Source: Nothopassalora personata (lineage: Eukaryota; Ascomycota; Dothideomycetes; Mycosphaerellales; Mycosphaerellaceae). From it: DNA of 64,000 bases. Every line of letters starts with the position of its first letter. Positions within the stretch are counted from its first letter, which is position 1. The DNA lies in assembly GCA_033816765.1 (NCBI GenBank), contig CM066298.1, positions 1,674,001 through 1,738,000 of the forward strand, in the 5' to 3' direction. The notes beneath the pieces are model-generated. The model was not told the DNA's origin, did no database searches, and was given only the letters and a program-made list of their open reading frames with translations. The translations under genes were made by a program, and so were the position numbers. This document shows, one piece after another, positions 44,348-54,118 of this stretch.

Positions 44348-46352
44348 ATGTGGAAGGTCGGTAACATCTACGTCATCACGGCCGTGGCCGTCGTTGGCGG
44401 TGGTCTGTTTGGTGAGTATCCAGATGGCGGATAGTAGTGAGTGACAATATGCAACACGCGTCTGACTCGAGATGCAGGCTTCGATATCTCGTCTATGAGC
44501 GCTGTCATCGGCACTCCCGCCTACCTCTGCTACTTCAACCAAGGCCCGAATGGCCCGCCCTACAACGATGAGCTCGAGTGTTCGGGTCCCACCGCCTCGG
44601 TGCAGGGTGGAATTACTGCTGCCATGCCCGCCGGCTCCTGGCTCGGTGAGTAGACGGAAGATTTCTAGCCATTTCCGTCGCTGTCTAGACATCTGCTGAC
44701 CTTGAACCCTTTGCTTCTAGGTGCGCTCGTCTCTGGCTACCTCTCCGATATTTTTGGTCGCAAGAAGAGTATCATGATCGGGTGCATCATTTGGGTCATC
44801 GGCTCCATCATCATCTGTGCTTCTCAGAATATCGGCATGCTCATCGCTGGTCGCGTTATCAACGGCTTCTGTGTTGGCATCGAGTCCGCGCAGGTGCCGG
44901 TATACGTGTCCGAGGTACGCCGTCTCCAACTCTGATGAGAATGAGAGAACGCTCTGACAGCCAATAGATCGCACCACCTTCGAAGCGAGGCCGACTCGTG
45001 GCGTTTCAGCAATGGGCCATCACCTGGGGTATCCTGATCCTCTACTACATCAGTTATGGAGCTTCCTTCATCGGCGGCCAAGACTCGAACAACTACAGCA
45101 CCACCGTCTTCCGCCTACCATGGGGCCTTCAGATGCTGCCTGCCGTCCTGCTCTTCGGTGCCATGTTCTTCCTGCCTGAGTCCCCACGTTGGCTGGCACG
45201 CAAAGATCGATGGGAAGACTGCCACTCCGTCCTTACCCTTGTTCACGGCAAGGGTAATCCGAACAGCCCGCTTGTCACGCAAGAGCTCAGTGACATTCGC
45301 GAGATGGCCGAGTTTGAGGCCCGCAACAAGGACGTCACATACTGGGAGCTGTTTACGCCAAAGTACATCAATCGCACACATATTGGCGTGTTCACGCAGA
45401 TCTGGTCACAGTTGACTGGCATGAACGTCATGAGTTCGTAACATCCACCCTCTGGTCGCTTTGTGCGCTCCTAACCGCGAACAGTGTACTACATTACCTA
45501 CGTCTTCGCCATGGCCGGCTACGAAGGCAACGCCAACCTCCTTGCCTCCTCGATCCAGTACGTCATCAATGTCCTCATGACCGTGCCCGCCCTTATATGG
45601 CTTGACCGCTGGGGACGCCGTCCAACTCTCATTATCGGCGCGGCCCTCATGACTACATGGATGTTCGCGAATGCTGGCATTCTAGCGACTCATGGCGAGG
45701 TCGTGCCTGGTGGCGTGAACAATGTGGCAGCTGTCAGCATGAGATTGACTGGAGCTCCTGCTAAGGGCTTGATTGCTTGCACATATCTATTCGTGGCTAG
45801 CTTTGCTCCGACTTGGGTAAGTTATCTCTTCGTCAAGACATATGATAGCTTTGGGATGCTAACACGCGCATCAGGGTCCAGTATCATGGGTATATCCTCC
45901 GGAGCTTTATCCCCTCCGCGTTCGCGGTAAAGCCGTTGCTCTGACAACTTCCGCAAATTGGGCTTTCAACACCGCCCTCGGTGCCTTCGTCCCACCTTCG
46001 TTCGTCAACATCCGCTGGAAGACGTGAGTCAGCCCTATTCCAACGACACATCCCGCGCGCTGCTGACTTCTTCTTCAGTTACATCGTCTTCGGCGTCTTC
46101 GGCCTTTGCATGCTGATTCACACTATCTTCATGTTCCCTGAGACTGCCGGCAAGACGCTCGAAGAAGTGGAGCTTATCTTCGAAGATCCGAACGGTATTC
46201 CGTACATTGGCACCCCAGCATGGAAAACGAAGGTCGAATACAGCAAGGCACGGGCTATTGAGCGTGGTGAGTTCATCCGCGATGGCAAGTTGCATGATGA
46301 TCGGAGTCCGGAGAGAGTTACGCACGAGACGAAGAGGGAGGAGAGCGTTTGA
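44348..46352 (+). CDS. MFS sugar transporter
   Basis: Seven exons (44348-44411, 44478-44645, 44721-44914, 44968-45433, 45485-45816, 45875-46023, 46079-46352) join without phase conflict into 548 residues. Sugar-porter signatures: LFGFDISSMSAVIG in TM1, GRKKS after TM2, GRVINGFCVGIESAQVPVYVSEIAPPSKRG in TM4-5, PESPRWLARKDR, QIWSQLTGMNVMMYYI in TM7, DRWGRRP, and PETAGKTLEEVELIFED after TM12. Twelve membrane helices fit. It imports hexoses or related sugars, probably with protons, at the plasma membrane; the exact sugar cannot be told. Several introns sit at glycine codons split after the first base, including LFG/GF and WLG/GA. Confidence 0.94.
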
Positions 46353-47234
46353 GTGATGTCTTTGCCATGACTTCGGAGCAATGGGATGGAAGTCAGACCT
46401 CGTTCCGCTTCTGCTTGAAAAGGTGGGTCAACGCTTGAGTCCGTCCTGTTGATGATGGGAGCTGCACTGCGAAAGCCAGTTACAGTACTGTGTGTAATCC
46501 ACATAGTTCGCTACGATACCATGCCAACCAAGACAACGTGCTAAGATGAAGCACATGATCACCTCTCTAGCCACCACTCCAGTCGTGATATCAATCACGC
46601 AAATCACCACTACTTGCTCGCCCCAGAATCTCCGAGCCGCACTGTACGAAGCGATAACATCTCTCACCCGAGAGTCATCCAAAAGGCAGTATCCAAACGG
46701 ACCCGACCGCGCCAGCGCCAGCGACAATACACACACACACAATTGGCCCCCTCAAGGGGTAAAAAAAGAATTCCCAAAAACTTCCCCACCTCGAGAAGAT
46801 CTCCACCCTTACTCCAATTCCCAGGGGAAAATCCATCCATCCATCCATCCATCCATCCCCTAAAACGAATACATCGCAGTAAACGTGAGACCCCTTCTCA
46901 TCAAATCAAATTCCGTCTCCGAGGTTTTGCTTGCGCGTGGACGCCACGCGGACCTCTCTCTCTCTCTCCCCCCCGTTCCCGTTGGAACTTGGCCTTGATG
47001 AAGGTTCCGATGTGGATCACTTCTCTCTCGAGAGAGAGTGAAGTGTGAAGTGTGAAGTGTGAAGTGGATCGATCCCTCCTTCGGACGCAGGGCTGTGCGC
47101 CCGGCGGGGAGCATGATAGTGCTGAGGCCTCGGGTTGTCTTTGCGCTTGGTATTGAGGCTATTTCGTCGCTGCTCGGACTGGGTTTGCGTGGTGGGGTGG
47201 GGAGATTGCTGGGGTCGTGGACGGTGAGGTGAGT
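46353..47234. other. Intergenic with simple repeats
   Basis: Holds (ATCC)7 at 46831-46858, a CT-rich run (ctctctctctctctcccccccg) at about 46952-46977, and a 7-bp repeat (gaagtgt) at 47039-47066. No gene recognised. Confidence 0.6.
46831..46858 (+). repeat. (ATCC)n microsatellite
   Basis: Seven perfect copies of atcc. Confidence 0.95.
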
Positions 47235-47957
47235 TCAGGTGCTTGGAGCGGTCGTCGGTGGGTTTTGGTGCGTGGTGCGCGTTGAGGGTCGGGGCTTGGC
47301 AGGTGTGCAGTGCAGCGCGTTTGCTCGGTTGCGTCGTGGTGCGGTGGGAGCGGTGATTGCTGTCTCCTGCTCCGGGTCCTCGTCTTCGTGCACGACAGAG
47401 TCGGCACGCTTGCGCTTGGGAGTCTGCGGTGATGATGGTGTTGATTGCGACGACGGGGGCTTGTCGCGTGCTGCGACGCGGTACGCAGTGCCTTTATCCG
47501 GCGTCGAGGGGAAGGGGGAGAACTGCAACTTCACCCGCGCCAGGAGGATTGCGTCGAAGATCTCATCTTCGACACGAGCGTCGTTGATGCAAGGCTCGGT
47601 CGCTTTGTCCCAAGGCTGTGGGTAGCCTCTGCGTTGCTCCTTGGGGTGGATCATCTCTTCGTAGATGGCATCGCTTGCCTCGACGGACGTGGCGATTTCC
47701 CAAGCCTCCTGGAGGAGCATCATCTGAGCCTTGTAAGCCTCGTTGCGAGCGTTATTTGCAGACGAGGGCGTATCTTCGGTTGGGTGGTAGATGAAGTCGG
47801 CGTACTCGGTGTACAAGCCGCAGACGACGAATGGAGCTGGACGATCCATGCCGTCCTCCTTGGTTCCCTCGCTGATGGTGATGGGAAGCATGTTTTCGCT
47901 GCATACGATGTAAGCGGCTTGCTGCGACGGCAATGGAAAGGAGGCATACATTGTCAA
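47235..47957 (-). CDS. Hypothetical protein, 240 residues, nuclear-looking
   Basis: An open minus-strand frame from MTMYASFPLPSQQ (a second start MYASF lies two codons later). The first 160 residues look like a folded domain, with YIVCSENMLPITISEGTKED, FVVCGLYTEYADFIYHP and IFDAILLARVKLQF. The C-terminal 80 are disordered (Ser, Thr, Pro), with a PKRKRAD nuclear-localisation-like motif and an acidic EDEDPEQE run. No known family recognised. The 5' leader between 47958 and about 48100 is rich in GT, consistent with a promoter. A downstream intron cannot be excluded, since the end is low complexity. Confidence 0.55.
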   Translation of the reverse strand: MTMYASFPLPSQQAAYIVCSENMLPITISEGTKEDGMDRPAPFVVCGLYTEYADFIYHPTEDTPSSANNARNEAYKAQMMLLQEAWEIATSVEASDAIYEEMIHPKEQRRGYPQPWDKATEPCINDARVEDEIFDAILLARVKLQFSPFPSTPDKGTAYRVAARDKPPSSQSTPSSPQTPKRKRADSVVHEDEDPEQETAITAPTAPRRNRANALHCTPAKPRPSTRTTHQNPPTTAPST

Positions 47958-48552
47958 AAATTTCGTCTTGGTTTTGGAAATGGCTCTTTTCTGGGTCTGA
48001 AAAGGTGCGCCTATAAAGGACGTTCTCAGCTCGTCTTGGTTGGTTCTGAGGGTAGCGGAAGCAGTGGTGTGTGGTTGAGTTGGTAAATTTGTGGTCTGAA
48101 ACGTGGTTGAAGTTGGCTTGCGTGCGGTTCAGAAGACAGTGTAAGTGTGAAAAGGAGGAAAGGAGAAGAGACGATTTGGAAAACTTATACCACCGTTGGG
48201 AGTCATAGAGCTCATCGTCCTCATACTGCCCTCAACTGCGGTATTGGGTATGTTGCTATGGTATGAAGGACGGTCATCAGGGGGCACTGTCCTCGACCAT
48301 AAGCTCGGGCGAAGCTGGATACTAAATGTTGAAAGCTTGAATGCATAAACGGGTATAGATGAAACAAGCAAGGCTGCCAGCAAGTGGATGTCATCGCTAT
48401 AGAGTAGAATAGTAATACTAGACTTTGTCTCCTGATATAAGCTTTCATACGTGGTAACTTACCGTGCAGCTGGGTGAGCAAAATATGACCCTAGCGCGCA
48501 ATGAAATACAGATAGTATGCCAAAGGGTCCCAAGGGACATCGCCGACATTGC
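47958..48552. other. Intergenic
   Basis: The promoter side of the hypothetical gene and the 3' side of the small secreted gene. Nothing recognised. Confidence 0.4.
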
Positions 48553-48948
48553 TTAGAAGTCCATGGACAAGTTCGTGTCGCATTTGAAACTAATCTCCGG
48601 GTACGCGTTGTGCAGTGCCTCGTTGATCTTGGCCTGGTTGTCCTGGCTCATGTTCGACACGATCGTGAGCTTAGTGTTCTTGTTCTTGCCTGAGCCGCTG
48701 CACCTGAGACGGTCATCGATGTCGTATATTGCAGAAATCTTCGCCTTTATCTCGGGGCAGCGGTCACCGCCAAGGTAAGGACGACCAATCACGACTTGGT
48801 AGATCGATTGATTCATGTTCCAGGTGCTCTGATATCCTTTGCAGGAGCTTTGGTCAGCAGCGATTGCGCCGCGAGCCTCGAGGGCAGGGGCAGGTGCGGC
48901 CAGCGCACCATCAAGGATAAGAGCGAAGAGTGCTGTGGCGAAGAGCAT
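48553..48948 (-). CDS. Small secreted four-cysteine protein
   Basis: 131 residues from ATG 48948 (MLFATALFALILDGALA, a clear signal peptide with likely cleavage before APAPALEAR). A short pro-region ending at ALEAR may be trimmed. The mature part has four Cys (SSCKGY, DRCPE, LRCSGSG, FKCDTN), an NQS glycosylation site and a GRPYLGGDRCPEIKAKI stretch, and is intronless. It resembles the general design of small secreted virulence or antimicrobial proteins in plant-associated fungi, but I do not recognise a family. The frame is open upstream to 49221, but that part is not protein-like. Isolated gene. Confidence 0.7.
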   Translation of the reverse strand: MLFATALFALILDGALAAPAPALEARGAIAADQSSCKGYQSTWNMNQSIYQVVIGRPYLGGDRCPEIKAKISAIYDIDDRLRCSGSGKNKNTKLTIVSNMSQDNQAKINEALHNAYPEISFKCDTNLSMDF

Positions 48949-49596
48949 TTTGTTGATTGTTGTGATGACGGAAGTGGTGATGGTAGAAGTTTCTTTTGTT
49001 TTCGTTGCGACCTGCGGTGCCGATGGGCAGCCATCGCACTTATACCGCATAACACAGAGCAGAGGGCGGGAACAATGATCATGATCTGACAAAGAAACGT
49101 CAGCTGGAACAGCATAATTCAGGAACTTCACAAAGAGAGGTGGCAACCCCTTTGTCACATTATCTGTCTGCAACGGTCTCGATCGGACGACTGGCTTGTG
49201 GCGACATCGTCGCATATTCAATACAATCAGTGGAGCAGGCTCGACACATGAACCATGATCTTCCTGCTTCCTGACTGAATCTTGCTGATATCCGGTGGTT
49301 GCTCATCGCCCGGGTCGAGTATTTATTAGCGTAGCATGTGGCTCAATTTTGAAGCAGCAATGTGGAACTTGAACACATCCGGCGTCGTGCCCTGCCTGAC
49401 ATCGGGCACGCCCAGTCGTCAGAGCATAAATGGCCTTGCTTGGTCGCTCCAATATGCTTCGAGGTTCGCGAATCGTTATGGTCGTAGCGTATGCCGCGCA
49501 TTGCAAAGAGCTGTCGACTGTGTACGCGGAATCGAGTGGTGAATGGCGACAAGCGTAATCGCGGTCAAAATGCAGAATAATCCCATGTCACAGACG
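48949..49596. other. Intergenic
   Basis: Contains the promoter of the small secreted gene. An overlapping ORF at 49303-49552 exists on both strands and has no domain. Confidence 0.4.
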
Positions 49597-50520
49597 ATGC
49601 TATCAGCTGAGATCAAAGCCCAAGCAACGGTCCCAACGATTACATCCGATCGCCCATCGAACCCAGAAGTTAGACTTCCAGCATAGCCGATCGAACTGCT
49701 CCAGCAGATAGCAGATTATACATTGACTTGAGCTGACTTGAAAGCGTTACGGCTAAAACGCCGCGAAACCGCCTCCAAGACACAAGAGGTCTATGCGAGC
49801 AAGCTTTTCGAGCAGCAAGCATACTTCCTAAACTGCCTGGAGAGCATTCGAAACGGCGTCTCCATGTCGAGGCACCCAGGGTTTGTACCGGCGATGAAGG
49901 AAATCCGCTTCTTCATCGAGGACATGCAACACCTGAGAGTGCAGCAACAACCGCCCTCGTTTCATAAGCCAATAACAGCTCGAGAGAACAACGAGCGAGG
50001 GCGAGCCTTGCAGATCCTTCTGAGCTGGAAGCCATTCGAGTTGTAGATATGTCGTATGAAGGTCCGAGACCCGGAAAAATGCCAGATGTGGATTGGAAGG
50101 CCAAGTACCGAGATTGGGACTGCTGGGACATCATGAAGCCGTCGCCGGTTCGCATGCTCGTCAATGCGATGTCTCCGGGAATGAATTTCATCACCCTCTC
50201 GACCAATGCCAAGAAGTGGACGCCTTCAGTACCGACATTGTTCTACAGCCCTGTGCTCGAGTCTCTACAGCATCTGAAGCTGGACGCAAGCAAAGACGAC
50301 CTCAGTAGCGGCCTTGTAGAGGGAATCTCGGGTTCACGACGTTCATCAGGTGCTCGACGACTCAAGACACTTGACCTCAAATTCCATGGCTTCCACCTCT
50401 TTGGAGGGTCTCCCACACCTAGCCTTGTGCAGCTACTGATCAAAGAGACTATGCCATGCCTCAAGTTCCTGGTGCTGGAGGGTGGAGATGGCAGCTGTAA
50501 AGCGTTCTCCGATTGCACAT
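49597..50520 (+). pseudogene. F-box protein pseudogene
   Basis: From ATG 49597 one frame reads a polar leader, then RLPA-TAG-PIELLQQIADYTLT-TGA-ADLKALRLKRRETASKTQEVYASKLFEQQAYFLN. This is a typical fungal F-box and the post-box segment, with two in-frame stops. It continues with SRHPGFVPAMKEIRFFIED to TAG at 50046. A frame shift then leads to MKPSPVRMLVNAMS and LRR-like LQHLKLDASKDDL, RRLKTLDLKFHGFHLFGG and CLKFLVLEGGDG, ending at 50520. The leucine-rich tail is comparable with the remnant at the start of the window. F-box proteins bring substrates to SCF ligases; this copy is dead. Confidence 0.65.
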
Positions 50521-51600
50521 AGCGTCACCCTCGACTGCCAGAAGTATGTCGTTACAATATTATCCTGCGAGAGGTTGCTGCATACCACCTGCCCAGAGAG
50601 GCCCAGGAGGAGTTCCTCGGACGAGTATTCCCTGGGTTAGACCCGGAGGATGGATATTCTTGAGGATGATGTGCCTCGCAGAGCTCGAGAGGACTCAATG
50701 CACATCAGGTTCGCCGCTTCTGAGATTGCTTGTGGGCTTTAAACAAGGTGGCCAGAGCGAGCTGTTGTCACCATGATGACTGCGGGCTAGCGGGAGGTGT
50801 AGGCAGAGTCTGTTTTGCTGGGTATTTTTTATGGTTTCGGTTGATGACACTTTGGACAGGTATCTTGAGATCGATAGTTGGATGAAGTGTGGACGTGGCA
50901 AAGAGAGGCACTAGAACTTGCTCAGACCAAAAAGGTATTTCGATACTAGCGCGTGGCGAGGGAGTGAAACGAGTGAGTTGTTATGAATTAGGTAACCAGT
51001 GGCTATATTAGTTAGGACTTGATATACACACCCTATATTACACTGCTTCTATAGCTAGATAGTCTTATACCTTATATAATTTATAAGGGTTACTAATCTA
51101 CCCTATTGTTTTAATCTAGAAGCTTATACTCGTTAAAATATCCTATCTATAATAGGTTATAAGCCCGAGTACTCCTCTACCTATTTATTTTAAAACCTAA
51201 ATTGTTATCGAAGCTCTATTAAGGATTAGCTTACCTTACTAGTAGACCTAACCCTACATTTGTCTTACGGATAACTAATCAATTTAAGAACTACTATATG
51301 ATATTGGTACTAAGTATTATTGACGACTGATGGGTTGTGTTGACCTTAGTTTTAGAGGGGGTCCCTTAGGTCCAACTTGCCCTAATTTCATTTAGGTTTG
51401 ATTGGACATTTGGGCAAGCTAGCAGGACCTAGTATAGCTGTTGAGATATATACTGCGCAGTTGAGCATTGTAAGCGTAGCATTAAGGAAACAATTCAATT
51501 TATACCTCTCGAGTAGAGGGCATAGGGGATTGAGTCCGCCAATCCTCTTGTTTATCTGGCTACTGCGCTGCTCGTCACGTGACCTGATTTCACGGTCCCG
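50521..51600. other. Boundary into AT-rich, RIP-like DNA
   Basis: After about 50990 the sequence turns AT-rich with many ctag, tata and ttag words and no open frames. A less affected stretch at about 51380-51640 (GC-richer, with cgggaccggcaa) looks like a terminal or LTR part of the copia relic or a nested piece. No gene. Confidence 0.5.
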
Positions 51601-52252
51601 GGACCGGCAAATACCCCTGCTTACATAAGCGCCGCTCTATACCACCACAACTCGGATAGGCCTACATAGGGTAGTTAGTAGACATTAGTATTATTACCGT
51701 AGTATAGTATCTAAAAGGACTAGACTAGATATAGAGTTTAGAAATAACACCTCTAGTAACCTAGTAAGGTCTACTAAGGATAACTAGGTACTTAGGAAGG
51801 GCATATAGTTCTAGGCATAGAAATCTATACTAATTAGCGTACTACTAGAGAAGGATCTAGTTAGATATATTATCTATAACCTAGACTAGGTTAATCTAAA
51901 GTATAAACTAAGAAGGAAAGCTTATATATAAACCTAGAGAGTAAGGTCTATATCTACTATAGGAACTATAGATATACCTATAGCCTAGCTCCTTAAGATA
52001 TTACTAGAAGTATAGGATAGTTACCTATAAGCGCTAGAAGAAGGAGGATATATAAGCCTATAGTATAATTATAGCTAGATTAGACTCTATATTAAGGCTA
52101 AACTTTAGAGATATAAACAAGTTAGCTAAGGAGTTATATAACTTAATTAAAGTAATATATAGGCCTATTATTATAATCGATCTATATAATACTCTAAAAG
52201 TAGTTAGTTATATTAAACTAGATACTATAAGACCTAGTATATTAAAGTACTA

Positions 52253-52322
52253 ACGTGCTTCACCACCGAGCGGGCCACACCACCGAGCGGGCCACTTTTG
52301 CCAAGAACTGTACCACTTCCAC
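52253..52322 (+). repeat. Left terminal inverted repeat of pogo element
   Basis: Begins acgtgcttcaccaccgagcg and is identical, inverted, to 54049-54118. It contains the word caccgagcgggccac twice, about 17 bp apart, which may be doubled transposase binding sites. Confidence 0.95.
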
Positions 52323-52332
52323 AGATACAGCT

Positions 52333-54000
52333 ATGCAACCACCATTACAGCGTGTATTGTCTTCAAACGAGGCCAAACTGACCTTAGCTGTCCAGGCCAC
52401 GAAACGCGACGCGACAATCACGAATCGACTTGCTGCAAAGGTATACGACGCGTCTCGAACCACACTAGGGTATCGATTGAATGGACGACCTCCTCGGGGT
52501 GACTGCGAGCCCAATTCGAAGAAGCTTACAGAGCTAGAAGAGAGGGTGATACTTGAGTACATACTCGAGCTGGATCTTAGAGGTTTCCCGCCATCAAAGG
52601 CTAGCGTACGAGCAATGGCCGATTCATTGCTACAAGAGAAGGGCCTCAAGCCCGCTGGTCTCAATTGGACAGACAGGTTCATTGGGCGGCATCGTGAGCT
52701 AAAGGTTCGCATGACACGTGGATACGATCGTCAGCGAGCCCTAATGGAAGATCCAGACGTTATCGAGAAGTGGTTCTTGCTTGTGCGTAATATGAAGGAG
52801 AAGTATGGCATCCTCGACCAGGACACCTACAACTTTGACGAGACAGGGTTTATGATGGGTGTTATTACGTCGCAGAGCGTCGTTACGGGTTCAGAAAGGC
52901 GTGGTGGAAAGAGGAAGGTCGTCCAACAGGGCAACAGAGAATGGGCAACAGTGATTGAGACCATCTGTGCAGACGGAACAGCGCTCCCACCCTACGTCAT
53001 CCTTGCAGGCAAACAGCACATCAGTACCTGGTACCAAGACGGCAACTTGGGTCCAGACTGGACAATCGGGCTAACAGAGAACGGCTGGACCAACAATGAG
53101 TTCGGTATACGGTGGCTGGAGCATTTCCAGAAGCATACTGTAGCTCGTACGACTGGGGCATGGAGACTGCTCATTATCGATGGCCACGAGAGCCACAACT
53201 CGAAGGCATTCCAGAATCTGTGCAAGGAATACAAGATCTTGGCCCTATGTATGCCATCGCACGCCTCGCACTTACTCCAGCCATTGGATGTGGGTTGCTA
53301 TTCGCCTTTGAAGAAGGCATACGGTGCTCAGCTCTCGGGCTTGGCACGCCAGCGCATCACTCATATCGACAAAGTAGAGTTCCTACGCGCCTTCCGGGCT
53401 GCCCATGACGCTGTATTTGGACAGGAGAACATCCTATCGAGCTTCAGAGGCGCTGGTTTGGTTCCATTCAATCCACAGGCAGTGATAGACAAGCTTGATG
53501 TTAAGCTACGTACGCCAACGCCTCCAGCTCCGGACTCTACCCCTTGGGAGTCGAAGACACCACGAACTGCAAAAGAATTCGACTCTCAATCGACACTAGT
53601 AACGAACAAAATGCGTGCCCGGGCAGGTTCATCGCCAAACTCGTTACAGGAAGGGGTGCATCAGCTTGTGAAAGGGAGTAGAGAGATAGCGCATCAGATG
53701 GCTCTTATGCGAAGCGAGATCAGTGAGCTACGCAAGTCTAACGAGGCCCTTACACAGCGGAAAGCACGAAAGCGCAAGTATATTCAGTCTAGAGGGTCTC
53801 TAACCTTCGATGAGGCGTCGCAATTGATACCTCCAGAGGATACTAGGAGGCAGGAAGTAAGTAGAGAGTCGCTAGATGGTGTTCGGCCAGCACCAAGGCT
53901 ACGACGCTGCAAGCGATGTGGCGAGTCGGGGCATAACGTACGCACCTGTCAAGTAGACTTGCTAGATAGCGAAGAATCTGAAGAGGAATTGTCCTCCTAG
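52333..54000 (+). CDS. Pogo/Fot1-like DDE transposase
   Basis: 555 residues from the first ATG (MQPPLQRVLSSNEAK); the frame is open further upstream into the inverted repeat, but without ATG. Domains in order: a psq-type helix-turn-helix (ITNRLAAKVYDASRTTLGYRL, about residues 30-50); a CENP-B-type DNA-binding helix-turn-helix ending NWTDRFIGRHRELKVR (about 110-130); and the DDE superfamily 1 catalytic core with Asp169 (YNFDETGFM), Asp283 (LLIIDGHESH) and Asp319 (LLQPLDVGCYSPLK). The last two are 35 residues apart, the DD35D spacing of pogo. A coiled-coil region (MALMRSEISELRKSNEAL) precedes a C-terminal CCHC zinc knuckle (CKRCGESGHNVRTC) and an acidic end. No stops or shifts. It cuts and re-inserts the element at TA. 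Confidence 0.96.
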   Translation: MQPPLQRVLSSNEAKLTLAVQATKRDATITNRLAAKVYDASRTTLGYRLNGRPPRGDCEPNSKKLTELEERVILEYILELDLRGFPPSKASVRAMADSLLQEKGLKPAGLNWTDRFIGRHRELKVRMTRGYDRQRALMEDPDVIEKWFLLVRNMKEKYGILDQDTYNFDETGFMMGVITSQSVVTGSERRGGKRKVVQQGNREWATVIETICADGTALPPYVILAGKQHISTWYQDGNLGPDWTIGLTENGWTNNEFGIRWLEHFQKHTVARTTGAWRLLIIDGHESHNSKAFQNLCKEYKILALCMPSHASHLLQPLDVGCYSPLKKAYGAQLSGLARQRITHIDKVEFLRAFRAAHDAVFGQENILSSFRGAGLVPFNPQAVIDKLDVKLRTPTPPAPDSTPWESKTPRTAKEFDSQSTLVTNKMRARAGSSPNSLQEGVHQLVKGSREIAHQMALMRSEISELRKSNEALTQRKARKRKYIQSRGSLTFDEASQLIPPEDTRRQEVSRESLDGVRPAPRLRRCKRCGESGHNVRTCQVDLLDSEESEEELSS

Positions 54001-54048
54001 TAACGATTCTGTAGGATGTCGTCGTGTTAAGATACCGTCGCAATCAAA

Positions 54049-54118
54049 GTGGAAGTGGTACAGTTCTTGGCAAAAGTGGCCCGCTCGGTGGTGTGGCCCG
54101 CTCGGTGGTGAAGCACGT
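54049..54118 (-). repeat. Right terminal inverted repeat of pogo element
   Basis: The exact reverse complement of 52253-52322, followed by TA. Confidence 0.95.

Larger units (their letters stand above)
52253..54118 (+). mobile_element. Complete pogo/Fot1-type DNA transposon
   Basis: A 1,866-bp element bounded by perfect 70-bp terminal inverted repeats and flanked by TA on both sides (52251-52252 and 54119-54120), the target-site duplication of the Tc1/mariner superfamily. It carries one open transposase gene. Its base composition is balanced and it has none of the TAG-rich damage of the surrounding copia relic, so it inserted after that damage or has escaped it. It is predicted to be mobile or recently so. 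Confidence 0.93.
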
